A stretch of DNA of 45,929 bases from the NCBI GenBank assembly GCA_005778835.1, contig SXMG01000075.1, positions 1-45,929 on the forward strand, given 5' to 3'. This document shows, in pieces, positions 9,939 through 19,803 of this stretch. Every line of letters begins with the position of its first letter. Position 1 is the stretch's first letter. Made by a program: the position numbers and the translations under genes. This DNA comes from Actinomycetota bacterium (lineage in GTDB: Bacteria > Actinomycetota > Actinomycetes > Actinomycetales > Microbacteriaceae). The notes beneath the pieces were generated by a model. It searched no databases. It worked only from the letters and a program-made list of their open reading frames with translations, and was not told the DNA's origin.

Positions 9939-10550
9939 TCAATCAGTGGGTTCTGGAATCAGCCAGTAGATCGCCGTCTCCCCGTAGCGCGACACCTTGT
10001 CGAGCGCGAGCCCCGCGGGCCAGGCGGGCACCGGGGTTCGTGACGAGCGCTCGAGGGCGACCACCGCATCCGGAGCCAATCGCGGCACGAGACCCTCGAG
10101 CACGTGGTCGAGCTCGAGCCCACCCACCTCGTAGGGCGGGTCGATGAAGACGAGGTCGAACTCGTCGAGCGCCGACGACAGGTACGAGGTGGCGGGCTTG
10201 CCGATGATGCGGATGCTCGGCCGGTCGCCGCGCCCCGCCCGACCGCTCGGTGCTGTCTGATTCGCCCGCCCTGCACGGGCGGCGACAAGCGCGGCATTGG
10301 CCTTGCACACCTGCACCGCCGCGTACGACTTCTCGACGAGCACGGCCGAGGCGGCGCCGCGGCTGATCGCTTCGAGCGCGAGGGCTCCCGAACCGGCGTA
10401 GAGGTCGAGCACGCGCGCCCCGACGATGACGTCGCGGGCCTCGAGCGCGCTGAACAGGGCCTCGCGCACGCGGTCGCTCGTGGGCCGCGTGCCCGCACTG
10501 GGCACCTTGAGCGTCAGCGAGCCCGCGAACCCGGAGATGATGCGTGTCAC
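9939..10550 (-). CDS. rsmD: 16S rRNA (guanine966-N2)-methyltransferase
   Basis: TRIISGFAGSLTLKVPSAGTRPTSDRVREALFSALE ... VFIDPPYE motif; GTG start at 10550. Confidence 0.93.
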   Translation of the reverse strand: MTRIISGFAGSLTLKVPSAGTRPTSDRVREALFSALEARDVIVGARVLDLYAGSGALALEAISRGAASAVLVEKSYAAVQVCKANAALVAARAGRANQTAPSGRAGRGDRPSIRIIGKPATSYLSSALDEFDLVFIDPPYEVGGLELDHVLEGLVPRLAPDAVVALERSSRTPVPAWPAGLALDKVSRYGETAIYWLIPEPTD

Positions 10551-10630
10551 GCCTTCCACGCTACTGCGCCGTGATGCGGCGCACGCGCCGCGGCGCAAGA
10601 CCGTCGGGCGGCGCGAGTAGCGTTGAAGCT

Positions 10631-12841
10631 GTGAACACCGGTCCGCTCGACGCGAAGCTCAGCAGCGCGGTGGGCGACCGCAGCGCGAACTCGCTGAAGA
10701 AGGCGTTCGGGATGCTCACCGTGGGTGATCTGCTCACCCACTATCCGCGGCGCTACGCCCGGCGCGGCGAGCTCACCGCGCTGAGCGAATTGCGCGTCGA
10801 CGAGTCGGTGACGATCGTCGCCGAGGTCATCGAGGTCGTCGAGCGGTCGATGAAGCAGCGCAAGGGCAGCATTCTCGAAGTGCGCATCACCGATGGCAAG
10901 GGCATTCTCGTGCTGACGTTCTTCAATCAGGCGTGGCGCAAGAACGATCTGAAGCCCGGGGTGCGGGGCATCTTCGCCGGCAAGGTCGGCGAGTACCGCG
11001 GTACGCGACAGCTGGCGCACCCCGACTACGAGCTCTTCGAGGCGGGCGATGAGCGCGACTCGGGGCCCGAGGCGAAGAAATGGGCGATGATGCCCATTCC
11101 GATCTACCCGGCCACGTCGACGGTCGCCAGCTGGCAGATCGCCAAGGCGCTCGGGGTCGTGCTCGACACGCTGCCGGTGCTCGACGACCCGGTGCCGGCC
11201 GAGGTGCGCGCGGCTTTGCGGTCGCCCGATGACGAGACCCCCGAGCTGCTCGACCTCACGACGGCGTACCAGTACATCCATCGGCCCGAGAACGACGGCC
11301 AGTGGCGCCGCGCGCGCGACACCCTGCGCTTTCACGAGGCCTTCGTGCTGCAGGCCGCCCTGCTGCAGCGGCGCGCGGCCCTGCGCGAACAGCCCGCGAC
11401 GCCGCGCACGCCCGGTGCTGAGCTCGCGAGCTTCGACGCCGAGCTGCCCTTCACGCTGACCGATGACCAGGTGCTCGTCGGCGATGAGATCGCGCGCGAC
11501 CTGGCCGCTGACGCGCCCATGAACCGGCTCGTGCAGGGCGAGGTCGGCTCGGGCAAGACCCTCGTCGCGGTGCGCGCCATGCTCGCGGTGGCCGAGAGCG
11601 GCGGCCAGAGCGCCCTGCTCGCTCCGACCGAAGTGCTCGCCGCCCAGCATCTGCGCAGCATCGTGCACACCCTCGGCCCCGATCGCGCGGCCCGCCTCAG
11701 GCCCGTTCTGCTCACGGGGCAGCTGCCGATGGCCGAGCGGCGCAAGGCGCTGCTGGCGATCGCGAGCGGAGCATCCCGCATCGTCATCGGCACCCACGCC
11801 CTGCTCGGCGACCAGGTGCAGTTCGCCGACCTCGGCCTCGTCGTTGTCGACGAACAGCACCGTTTCGGCGTTGAGCAGCGCGAGAGCCTGCGCCGCAAGG
11901 GGGCTCGGCCGCCGCACGTGCTCGTGCTCACGGCGACGCCGATTCCGCGCACGGTCGCGATGACGGTCTTCGGCGACCTCGACATCTCGACGATCGCGAT
12001 GCTGCCCTCAGGCCGCACGCCCATCGTGAGCCACGTCGTGCCGCTCGCCGACAAGCCCGGCTGGTGGAACCGCGTCTGGGAACGCCTCGGCGAAGAGCTC
12101 GAGCAGGGGCGCCAAGGCTTCGTCGTCGTGCCAGCGATCGACCCCGCGACGCGTGAAGACGACCCCGATGCTCTGGCCGACGATCCGACCGACGGCTCCG
12201 CCGACGACGTGGATGCGGTGGCCCGCCCGCCCGCGACCGTCGCCGAGCTGACGCCTCTGCTGCAATCGCACCCCGCGCTCGCGGGGCGCCGAGTCGAGCC
12301 GTTGCACGGCCGCATGGCGACCGACGAGAAAGACGCGACGATGCAGGCCTTCGCGCGCGGCGAGATCGACGTGCTCGTCGCGACGACCGTCATCGAGGTC
12401 GGCGTCGACGTGCCGAACGCGTCGACCATGGTCGTCGTCGACGCCGATCGGTTCGGCGTGAGCCAGTTGCACCAGGTGCGCGGCCGCGTGGGGCGCGGCG
12501 GCGTGCCCGGGCTGTGCCTCTTCGTGACCGCCGCGGTGCCCGAGAGTCTGGCGCGCGAGCGCGTCGAGGCTGTCGCGGCGACGCTCGACGGCTTCGAACT
12601 CGCGCAGATCGACCTCGAGCTGCGGCGCGAGGGCGACGTGCTCGGGGCCACCCAGAGCGGCGGACGCTCGAGCCTGAAGCTGCTGCGAGTCGCGACCGAC
12701 GGCGACCTCATTCTCGCGGCTCGCGAGGCCGCCGCCGGGGTGCTCGAGGGCGATGCGGCACTGAGCGGGCATCCGGCGCTCAAGGCCGCGCTCGATCGCC
12801 GCCTCGACGACTCGTCCCGCGAGTTCTTGGCGAAGAACTAG
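10631..12841 (+). CDS. recG: ATP-dependent DNA helicase RecG
   Basis: LLTHYPRRYARRGEL, MNRLVQGEVGSGKTLVA, VVDEQHRFGVEQR, HQVRGRVGRGG; GTG start at 10631. Confidence 0.95.
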   Translation: MNTGPLDAKLSSAVGDRSANSLKKAFGMLTVGDLLTHYPRRYARRGELTALSELRVDESVTIVAEVIEVVERSMKQRKGSILEVRITDGKGILVLTFFNQAWRKNDLKPGVRGIFAGKVGEYRGTRQLAHPDYELFEAGDERDSGPEAKKWAMMPIPIYPATSTVASWQIAKALGVVLDTLPVLDDPVPAEVRAALRSPDDETPELLDLTTAYQYIHRPENDGQWRRARDTLRFHEAFVLQAALLQRRAALREQPATPRTPGAELASFDAELPFTLTDDQVLVGDEIARDLAADAPMNRLVQGEVGSGKTLVAVRAMLAVAESGGQSALLAPTEVLAAQHLRSIVHTLGPDRAARLRPVLLTGQLPMAERRKALLAIASGASRIVIGTHALLGDQVQFADLGLVVVDEQHRFGVEQRESLRRKGARPPHVLVLTATPIPRTVAMTVFGDLDISTIAMLPSGRTPIVSHVVPLADKPGWWNRVWERLGEELEQGRQGFVVVPAIDPATREDDPDALADDPTDGSADDVDAVARPPATVAELTPLLQSHPALAGRRVEPLHGRMATDEKDATMQAFARGEIDVLVATTVIEVGVDVPNASTMVVVDADRFGVSQLHQVRGRVGRGGVPGLCLFVTAAVPESLARERVEAVAATLDGFELAQIDLELRREGDVLGATQSGGRSSLKLLRVATDGDLILAAREAAAGVLEGDAALSGHPALKAALDRRLDDSSREFLAKN

Positions 12842-12888
12842 CGTGCCGACGATTTCGCAGCGAGACGCGCGAGAGAGAAGATAGGCCT

Positions 12889-13620
12889 GTGAGGGTCATC
12901 TCGTACAACCTGCGCAAGCACGCCGCACGTGGCGAGCTCGAGAAGCTCGTCGAGACCCACTCGCCCAACCTGCTGTGCCTGCAAGAGGTCGACACCGAAG
13001 ACCTGCCCCGTGAGCTCGGCCCGCTGCATCTCGCCGACGCGACCAAGCTGAACCGGCTCGGTCTGGCGATCTTCTACAACCGCGAGCGCTTCGAGGCGTT
13101 GAGCACCAAAGCCTTCGCCTTGAAGCGCTCGCTGCACGATGTCATCGCCAAGCCGGCCCACGAGCGGCTGCTGGGCAGTCACCTGATCGATCGCGTGCAC
13201 GATCGCGAGCTGGTGGTCGGCTGCTTCCACGCGGCACCGCTCACGGCGCTCAACTCGCTGCGCCGCACGCAGATCCGCGCCGCGCACGTCGCGCTCGACA
13301 GCTTCGGGCCGACACTGCCGACGCTCATGGTCGGCGACTTCAACTACCCGATCTTCAAAGACCACCTCTCGACGAGCGTGCAAGAGACGGGCCACGAGGT
13401 CACGCTGAGCGATTCGCGCACCTACACGCGCTACAAGTTCTTCCGCGGCCACTTCGACTTCGCCACCTCGATCGGTCTCGACATCACGAGGGTCACGACG
13501 CTGCCGCAGGGCGAGTCAGACCATCTACCGATTCTGGTGACGGCGAACTACTCTGACACCGACCGCACCGACACGGGCTCCATCGAGACACTGACCCCCG
13601 ACGACGAAACCTCCGTGTGA
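12889..13620 (+). CDS. endonuclease/exonuclease/phosphatase (EEP) family protein
   Basis: VRVISYNLRKHA...LLCLQEVD...TLMVGDFNYP...GESDHLPIL EEP motifs. Confidence 0.85.
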   Translation: MRVISYNLRKHAARGELEKLVETHSPNLLCLQEVDTEDLPRELGPLHLADATKLNRLGLAIFYNRERFEALSTKAFALKRSLHDVIAKPAHERLLGSHLIDRVHDRELVVGCFHAAPLTALNSLRRTQIRAAHVALDSFGPTLPTLMVGDFNYPIFKDHLSTSVQETGHEVTLSDSRTYTRYKFFRGHFDFATSIGLDITRVTTLPQGESDHLPILVTANYSDTDRTDTGSIETLTPDDETSV

Positions 13621-13643
13621 TCTGCGCTCGCTAGGGTGGGGGC

Positions 13644-14135
13644 ATGAGCACCATTGCTGTTGTTCCCGGGTCGTTCGACCCCGTCACCCTCGGCCACCTC
13701 GACGTGATCGAGCGGGCGGCCGGCATCTTCGACGAAGTGCACGTCGTCGTCGTGCACAACCCGGCGAAAGAGGCGATGCTGCCGATCGCGCAGCGCGTCT
13801 CGCTCATCGAGCAGGCGGTCGCCGATCGAGCACTGCCCGACAGCATCCTGGTGACGAGTTGGAGCGTCGGGCTGCTCGTCGACTACTGCTCTGACGTGGG
13901 AGCGAGCGTGCTCGTGAAGGGCGTGCGCAGCCAGGTCGACGTCGCGTACGAGACGCCGATGGCGATCGTGAACCGCAACCTCGCGGGGGTCGAGACCATC
14001 TTCATGCTGCCCGACCCCGCGCACGCTCACGTCTCGAGCTCTCTCGTGCGGCAGGTCTCGGCGCTCGGCGGCGATGTGGCGCCCTACGTGCCGCGCGCTG
14101 TGGCCGAGTACCTCGATACGGTCGACCGAGACTAA
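13644..14135 (+). CDS. coaD: pantetheine-phosphate adenylyltransferase
   Basis: [25 protein letters not shown] ... [15 protein letters not shown]. Confidence 0.96.
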   Translation: MSTIAVVPGSFDPVTLGHLDVIERAAGIFDEVHVVVVHNPAKEAMLPIAQRVSLIEQAVADRALPDSILVTSWSVGLLVDYCSDVGASVLVKGVRSQVDVAYETPMAIVNRNLAGVETIFMLPDPAHAHVSSSLVRQVSALGGDVAPYVPRAVAEYLDTVDRD

Positions 14136-14152
14136 CGTCGAGCCCGATCGGC

Positions 14153-14821
14153 TCAGAGTGCTCTGAGGCCGTTGCCCACGAGCACGACGCCCACGAAGAG
14201 CAAGATGACGCCGAGCATCGCCGAGTTGTGGCGGATCATCCAATCGCGAATGCTCTCGAGCCCGCTGTAGACCCGTTCGCCCGCGATCAGGAAGGCGATG
14301 ATGGGCGCTCCGAGCGAGATCGACGACACCCCGAGGAAGACGCCCAGCACCACCACGGCCTGAGCGCCGACGAGGCCCGCCGTGCTCGCGGCGACACCCG
14401 ACCCGAACGCCAGAATGATGTTCTTCGGCTTCGTCGCGGAGAGTGCGGCGCCGAGTGCGAATGATCGCAGGGCCGAGAGCCCGTCGATGCGCGACATCCA
14501 CCCCGGCAACTCGACATGGTCGTCGGCGCTCGGCCGCCCGCGCCACTGCCGTGCGGCGAAGCCGATGCTCACGCTGCCGAGAACGACGAGCGTAACGGGG
14601 CCGACGATGCTCACCCCGCCCGCCCCGTCGGGCACGAGCTCGGCGAGCAGGTAGCCGGCCACGCCCACGACGGCGATGCCCGAAGCCCACCCGAGAACGA
14701 AGCCGATGCTCGTCGCACGCGGATAGCTCGAGAGCAGCATGACCACGACGGCGACGACGCCGAAGGGGCTGAAGGCGATGGCGATCGCGAGCGGCAGCGT
14801 CTCGCCGATGACGGTCAGCAC
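14153..14821 (-). CDS. GAP/Sap-family multi-pass membrane protein, copy 1
   Basis: Six-TM-like pattern; PLAIAIAFSPFGVVAVVVMLLSS...ATKPKNIILAFG; paralogous to 14832..15506; GTG start at 14821. Confidence 0.75.
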   Translation of the reverse strand: MLTVIGETLPLAIAIAFSPFGVVAVVVMLLSSYPRATSIGFVLGWASGIAVVGVAGYLLAELVPDGAGGVSIVGPVTLVVLGSVSIGFAARQWRGRPSADDHVELPGWMSRIDGLSALRSFALGAALSATKPKNIILAFGSGVAASTAGLVGAQAVVVLGVFLGVSSISLGAPIIAFLIAGERVYSGLESIRDWMIRHNSAMLGVILLFVGVVLVGNGLRAL

Positions 14822-14831
14822 GTGCGACCGT

Positions 14832-15506
14832 TCACGCGCCGAGCGTGCTGAGCGCCTTGCCGATGAGCAGCACACCCACGAGCAGCAGAATCACGCCGAC
14901 CACCGCGGAGTTGTGGCGCACCATCCAGTCTCGCAGCCGGTCGAGCGCGCCGCTGATGCGCTCGAGCGCCACCAGCGAGAGCACCACCGGCACCATGATC
15001 GGTATCGATGAGACCACGGCGACGGCCACGAGCACGATCGCTGCCTCGGCGGCGCTGACCATCGTCGCTTCGACGCTCACGCCGAGACTGATGCTCAACA
15101 GCAGGTTCTTGGGCTTGATCCCCCCGAAGAATGCGCCGAGCGTAAAGGCCGAGGGGGTCGAGATGCCTTCGACCTTGGCGATCCACCCCGGCAGTTCGAG
15201 CTCGTCGCCGGGCTTTGGTCGCGCGCGCCACTGCCGCACGGCCAGCACGATCGCCGCGATGCCGAGGAAGAGCAGCAGGTAGGGCGCTGAGATCGACGTG
15301 TCGTCGTCGCTGTGCGGCAGCACCGACGCGAGCAGGAAGGCCAGCGTCGCCACGACGGTGATCGAGACCACGAAACCGATCAAGAAGGCGAAGCTGGCCG
15401 CCCTCGGCTTGCTCGACAGCAGCATGAGCACGACCGAGGCGATGGCGAGCGGGCTCAGGGCGAGTGCGACCGCGAGCGGAAGAACGGTGCCGATGGCATC
15501 GAGCAT
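14832..15506 (-). CDS. GAP/Sap-family multi-pass membrane protein, copy 2
   Basis: PLAVALALSPLAIASVVLMLLSSKPRAASFAFLIG...GIKPKNLLLSIS; SD-like gaggagg before the ATG. Confidence 0.78.
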   Translation of the reverse strand: MLDAIGTVLPLAVALALSPLAIASVVLMLLSSKPRAASFAFLIGFVVSITVVATLAFLLASVLPHSDDDTSISAPYLLLFLGIAAIVLAVRQWRARPKPGDELELPGWIAKVEGISTPSAFTLGAFFGGIKPKNLLLSISLGVSVEATMVSAAEAAIVLVAVAVVSSIPIMVPVVLSLVALERISGALDRLRDWMVRHNSAVVGVILLLVGVLLIGKALSTLGA

Positions 15507-15611
15507 GGCGGGGCCTCCTCGGGCCGCGGGTGCGATCGCCTGCGCGAACGCGCGAGCACCTCACAGTGAACACCAGTCATGCCCGGGGCACCAGTGGCTA
15601 GGGTGGCCACC

Positions 15612-16019
15612 ATGGGTGCATGGGGATCAGGTGCGTTCGAGAACGATGCGGCGATGGATGCCGTCGACGAACTCGTCGACGGAACCTTCTCGTTCGACGA
15701 GCTGCGCGAACTCATGGCCTCGGAGTACCTCGAAGAGCCGGGCGGCTCGATCGCCCTCGCTCTGACCGAGGTGGCGCTCACGGCGCTGGGTCGCATCGAC
15801 CCGCCTGCCGCGCTCGACGAGGTCGACATCAGGCTGATCTCGACGCAGTTCGACGACCAGACCTACGACCTCATCCTGACCGCGGCCGAGCGGGCGGTCG
15901 GCTCCGACGGCTCCGAGCTCTACGAGCTGTGGGAAGAAGCGGGCGACGACGACCTGCGCGAATGGCGCACGGCATCCCTCACCTCGATCGAGACGCTGCG
16001 CGCCGCGATCTCGGAATGA
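15612..16019 (+). CDS. DUF4259 domain protein
   Basis: [21 protein letters not shown] hallmark N-terminus; ATG at 15612. Confidence 0.85.
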   Translation: MGAWGSGAFENDAAMDAVDELVDGTFSFDELRELMASEYLEEPGGSIALALTEVALTALGRIDPPAALDEVDIRLISTQFDDQTYDLILTAAERAVGSDGSELYELWEEAGDDDLREWRTASLTSIETLRAAISE

Positions 16020-16047
16020 CCTCGACCACTCAACGGACGGACGCACG

Positions 16048-17073
16048 ATGACGCACCCCCTCACTCTCGGCTACAAGGCCTCGGCCGAGCAGTTCGACCC
16101 GCGCGAGCTCGTCGAGATCGCGGTCGCGGCTGAGGAGCACGGCATGGAGAGCGTCGCCGTGAGCGACCACTTCCAGCCGTGGCGCCACACGGGCGGGCAT
16201 GCTCCGTTCTCGTTGACGTGGATGTCGGCGGTGGGCGAGCGCACGTCGAGCATCCGCATCGGAACCTCGGTCATGACGCCGACCTTCCGCTACAACCCGG
16301 CCGTGCTCGCGCAGGCGTTCGCGTCGATGGGCGTGATGTACCCGGGGCGCATCTTCCTGGGTGTCGGCACGGGCGAGGCGCTCAATGAGATCGCGACCGG
16401 CTTCGCCGGAGCGGGTGAGCAGGAGTGGCCCGAGTTCAAAGAGCGCTTCGCGCGCCTGCGCGAGAGCGTCGACCTCATGCGGCAGCTGTGGAGCGAGGAT
16501 CGCGTCAACTTCCGTGGCGAGTACTACTCGACGCACGACGCCTCGATCTACGACCGGCCCGAGCAGCCCATTCCCGTCTACATCGCCGCCGGCGGGCCGT
16601 TCGTTGCACGCTACGCCGGCCGAGCAGGCGACGGCTTCATCTGCACGTCGGGCAAGGGTGTCGAGCTGTACACCGACGAGCTCATCCCCGCCGTGAGGGA
16701 GGGGGCGGAGAAAGTCGGCCGCGAGTTCGAGCAGATCGACCGCATGATCGAGATCAAGCTCTCGTACGACACCGACCTCGACGCGGCCCTCGAGAACACA
16801 CGGTTCTGGTCGCCGCTGTCGCTCAGCAAGGAGCAGAAGCACGACATCACTGACCCGGTCGAGATGGAGAAGGCGGCGGATGCTCTTCCGATCGATCAGA
16901 TCGCGAAGCGCTGGATCGTCGGCAACGACCCCGACGCCGTCGTCGCCGAGATTGCGAAGTACGTGGAGTACGGCATGAACCACCTCGTGTTCCATGCCCC
17001 GGGCCATGACCAACGGCGCTTCCTCGAGCTGTTCGAGCGCGACCTTGCCCCCCGATTGCGGGGGCTCGCGTAA
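16048..17073 (+). CDS. fgd: F420-dependent glucose-6-phosphate dehydrogenase (LLM superfamily)
   Basis: [60 protein letters not shown]; close to FGD1 as remembered. Confidence 0.93.
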   Translation: MTHPLTLGYKASAEQFDPRELVEIAVAAEEHGMESVAVSDHFQPWRHTGGHAPFSLTWMSAVGERTSSIRIGTSVMTPTFRYNPAVLAQAFASMGVMYPGRIFLGVGTGEALNEIATGFAGAGEQEWPEFKERFARLRESVDLMRQLWSEDRVNFRGEYYSTHDASIYDRPEQPIPVYIAAGGPFVARYAGRAGDGFICTSGKGVELYTDELIPAVREGAEKVGREFEQIDRMIEIKLSYDTDLDAALENTRFWSPLSLSKEQKHDITDPVEMEKAADALPIDQIAKRWIVGNDPDAVVAEIAKYVEYGMNHLVFHAPGHDQRRFLELFERDLAPRLRGLA

Positions 17074-17158
17074 CACAAGCGGAATACGCACGGAATCGCG
17101 CAGGAACAGGGCGCCTCTAGCGTCGACTCGAGTCCGCATCCGCGGCAGAGGAGACGTC

Positions 17159-17818
17159 ATGACAGATCCGGCACTCGAGACCGTTGCGCCTGCGTCACGA
17201 CCGCCCAGCTCACCGCCGACCGCTCCCTCCGGCTGGAGCGGGGCGGCGATGGCGCTGCACGCTATCCGGCGCATGCCGAGCCCCATGATCGTGAGCCTGC
17301 GACCCGACGCGCTCGACCCGATGCTCGTCGACATGCGCGGGTACGTCTACCAATGGACGATGCCGCTCGAGCAGTTTCCTGCACGGCCCGACTCGGTCGT
17401 CATCGGCACACGCGCGATCGAGGGGGCCGAGCCGGCCTTCGCCGGAGCCGACTACTCGTACTCGCGCCCGGCGTTCGTCGGGCAGCCGCTCGACACCCTG
17501 CTCTGGCTCATCGGCACGCACGCGTTCGACGGCGGGCGAGCGTCGTGGTTGCGTGCCGGCGACCGCTATCGCCTCTACCGCTGGCCCGAGCTCGAGAAGC
17601 TGCCCTTGACCGACGAGCAGCTGCGCATCATCAAGACGAGCGCCAAGGGGTTCATGACGGTCGAGAAGCTCGCGGCGAAGGCCGGGCTCGACCGTGAGGT
17701 CGTGCAGCGAGTCGTCAACGCGCTCAGCCTCATGGGCCTGCTGCGACGGCACCCGGCCGCGAATGCGGCTCCCGATGCGCCGCCTCCGCCACCGCCGGGG
17801 TCGCTGCCGCTCGCGTGA
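17159..17818 (+). CDS. hypothetical protein with C-terminal winged-helix-like segment and Pro-rich tail
   Basis: ORF in good codon context; KGFMTVEKLAAKAGLDREVVQRVVNALSLMGLLRR resembles a wHTH. Confidence 0.7.
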   Translation: MTDPALETVAPASRPPSSPPTAPSGWSGAAMALHAIRRMPSPMIVSLRPDALDPMLVDMRGYVYQWTMPLEQFPARPDSVVIGTRAIEGAEPAFAGADYSYSRPAFVGQPLDTLLWLIGTHAFDGGRASWLRAGDRYRLYRWPELEKLPLTDEQLRIIKTSAKGFMTVEKLAAKAGLDREVVQRVVNALSLMGLLRRHPAANAAPDAPPPPPPGSLPLA

Positions 17819-17864
17819 CGGTCGTCGCCCAGGGCTGCGAGAGGCGACGCTGGTATCCTGCACG

Positions 17865-17899
17865 ACGGCCATTCGCGCGACAGCGTGCCCGATGGCCGT
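17865..17899 (+). promoter_or_regulatory. candidate 5'UTR stem-loop upstream of the secreted lysozyme-like gene
   Basis: Perfect inverted repeat ACGGCCAT (17865-17872) / ATGGCCGT (17892-17899); -10-like TATCCT at 17854-17859. Confidence 0.4.
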
Positions 17900-17920
17900 T
17901 GCCCAGGGGGATTCCGCATC

Positions 17921-18589
17921 ATGTCGAAGCACCGTCGTCACGCGCCGCGAGCGCCTTACCGACGCCACGCCTGGTCGACGACGCGCACGGTCTTCACGTC
18001 GATGATCGCCGGTCTCGTGCTCATGGCGAGTCTGGGGTTCTCGACGCCGACGCGTGAAGAATTGTTCGCCGAGTACGTCGACGAGGCCTCGCAACCGCTC
18101 GTCACTGCTGCGGTGGATGCTCTGCCGATCGCCGAACGTCACGACTTCGGTGCCACTCCCGGGTATGAGACGTTCATCGCCGGCGGTACCAATCATGACT
18201 GGGCGAAGCTCGTGCTGCTGATGGGCGACTTTCCGCTCACTGACAGCAACGTGACCGTGGTGACGCGGTGGATGCGCCAAGAGAACTACGTCGACGCCTG
18301 GTGGACCCGCAACAACCCGCTCAACAACGGCTGGGGCTCGGGCGGCGGCGGCGGAACGGGTCGCTATGCGACGCTCGTCGACGCTGCCGAGAATGCTGCC
18401 GAGGCGCTCAACACCCTCGGCCGGTACAGCGAGATCGTCGCGACGCTGCGTGCGTCGGCGCCGACCGCCGAGGTGGAGCGCGCGATCTGGTTCTCGGGCT
18501 GGGCCACCGGCATGTACAACAACGGCGCGCACTGGTCGTACGTCGACGTTCCGGTGATCGAAGCCCCGCCGAGCGCCTGGGGCAGGTAG
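17921..18589 (+). CDS. exported protein with lysozyme/glucosaminidase-like character
   Basis: Basic N-terminus plus hydrophobic segment (signal/anchor); RWMRQEN...TRNNPLNNGWGSGGG...LVDAAENAAEALNTL resembles murein-hydrolase-like folds. Confidence 0.55.
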   Translation: MSKHRRHAPRAPYRRHAWSTTRTVFTSMIAGLVLMASLGFSTPTREELFAEYVDEASQPLVTAAVDALPIAERHDFGATPGYETFIAGGTNHDWAKLVLLMGDFPLTDSNVTVVTRWMRQENYVDAWWTRNNPLNNGWGSGGGGGTGRYATLVDAAENAAEALNTLGRYSEIVATLRASAPTAEVERAIWFSGWATGMYNNGAHWSYVDVPVIEAPPSAWGR

Positions 18590-18600
18590 CCGCCAGGCGC
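18573..18600 (+). terminator. possible terminator hairpin between convergent genes
   Basis: GCGCCTGG (18573-18580) / CCAGGCGC (18593-18600); no T-tract. Confidence 0.3.
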
Positions 18601-18626
18601 CCGGCTCAATGCTGTCATCGCTCGCG

Positions 18627-18896
18627 CTAGCGCGGCGGCAGCAGTTGCAGCATGAGGCGCTGCGTCTGCCGTTCGCGCTGCTCGGTCGACAACTCGCGCT
18701 GCACGCGTCGAGCCAGCTGGTCGCGCGAGTCGAGCTCGCGCGGCCGTCGGCTCCAGGCGACGAGCGCCACGCCCAGCCGCAGGGCCAGACGGTCGACAAG
18801 GCCGACGCGCCGCGCAGGAGCGCGGTTGGTGAGCGTCGGACTCGGGGGGTGCTGCTGCTGACGACCCGGTCGGGTCGCCGTCATGGTGGTGTTCAT
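18627..18896 (-). CDS. small conserved-looking basic protein, unknown function
   Basis: MNTTMTATRPGRQQQ...VGLVDRLALRLGVALVAWSRRPRELDSRDQLARRVQREL; SD-like gaggaag before ATG 18896. Confidence 0.6.
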   Translation of the reverse strand: MNTTMTATRPGRQQQHPPSPTLTNRAPARRVGLVDRLALRLGVALVAWSRRPRELDSRDQLARRVQRELSTEQRERQTQRLMLQLLPPR

Positions 18897-19135
18897 CAGA
18901 AGTGCTTCCTCACTGCCGTCGGGCGCACGGTGGTGCAGCCCTGTCGAGATGCTCTGCTCATGGCACAGCGGGGGAAGGCGGCGCGCACGGTCGCGCACGC
19001 CGCCCGAGGGCCCTGCGCAGCGCGACCTCGATCAGGTGCAGCCGTCAGAGCCGTGGCGGATTCGAGAGAGCTCGAATCGGGCTTCGAGAGCGTCGCCACC
19101 GGCATGGAGCGGGCGGCGGAGGAGCTGCTGCCCGA

Positions 19136-19204
19136 TCAGGCGGTGAAGACGCCGACGAAGCCGGCGGTGGTGGGGATCATCCCCTGGGTGAATCGAATCA
19201 ACAC
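19136..19204 (-). CDS. candidate 22-aa micro-ORF, (V/M)LIRFTQGMIPTTAGFVGVFTA
   Basis: Strong SD AAAGGAGG 6 nt before GTG; -10-like TAGGTT (19243-19238, minus strand) upstream. Confidence 0.45.
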   Translation of the reverse strand: MLIRFTQGMIPTTAGFVGVFTA

Positions 19205-19318
19205 GCTCGGCCTCCTTTCGTCATATGGCGCTCACAGAACCTAGCGCCCGTGACCGCCGACGCGCAACGACCGAATGCTGCCGTACCGCGACCGTTGCCG
19301 TTTCGTTACAGTGAGCGC

Positions 19319-19747
19319 ATGACGCAGGCTTCATCCCCGACTGTCGACCCGCGCCGTCCGGGTGGTGTGACCGTCATCGGCGTGCTCGCGTATGTCGGCG
19401 GCATCGTCGACATCATCGGCGGCTCGATGCTGCTCGTGCTCGTCACCGGTGCCGCGATCGTGCAGAACCCGGTGCCGGGCGGGCTGCTCACGGCGATCAC
19501 GATCATCATCGCCGGCATCGTCGTCGTGGCCGTCGCCGGCGGACTGCTGCGCGGAAGCACACTCTCGCGGCTCATCTTCACCGTCGTGCGCGTCGTCTCG
19601 ATCGTCACCCAGATCATCGCCCTGTCGTCGGGCGGCATCGCGCTCTTCGCCGGCATCGTGAGCGTGCTGATCTCCGCCATCGTGCTGAGCTGGCTCTGGA
19701 CGCCGCGCGCGAACGCCTACTTCGCGCTGGAGCGAACACCGAGGTGA
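19319..19747 (+). CDS. small integral membrane protein
   Basis: MTQASSPTVDPRRPGGVTVIGVLAYVGGIVDIIGG..., four hydrophobic helices; TACAGT box 6 nt before ATG. Confidence 0.75.
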   Translation: MTQASSPTVDPRRPGGVTVIGVLAYVGGIVDIIGGSMLLVLVTGAAIVQNPVPGGLLTAITIIIAGIVVVAVAGGLLRGSTLSRLIFTVVRVVSIVTQIIALSSGGIALFAGIVSVLISAIVLSWLWTPRANAYFALERTPR

Positions 19748-19750
19748 AAA

Positions 19751-19766
19751 ATACCCCCTGGGGTAT
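19751..19766. promoter_or_regulatory. CsoR/RcnR/CstR-type operator-like palindrome ATACCCC-CT-GGGGTAT
   Basis: Perfect 7-bp arms; a -10-like TAGAAT follows at 19771-19776. Confidence 0.6.
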
Positions 19767-19803
19767 GCAGTAGAATGATCGTGACGCGACAGAAGGAGTC
19801 ACG

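Noticed and set aside
17819-17920. ydaO (c-di-AMP) riboswitch upstream of the lysozyme-like gene
   Set aside because: The conserved ydaO core motifs were not seen by eye; only an unclassified stem-loop could be supported.
18896-19105. 69-aa minus-strand ORF whose TGA overlaps the ATG of the 18627..18896 gene (TGATG)
   Set aside because: The coupling geometry is attractive, but there is no SD before its ATG and the composition looks non-coding; not reported as a gene.
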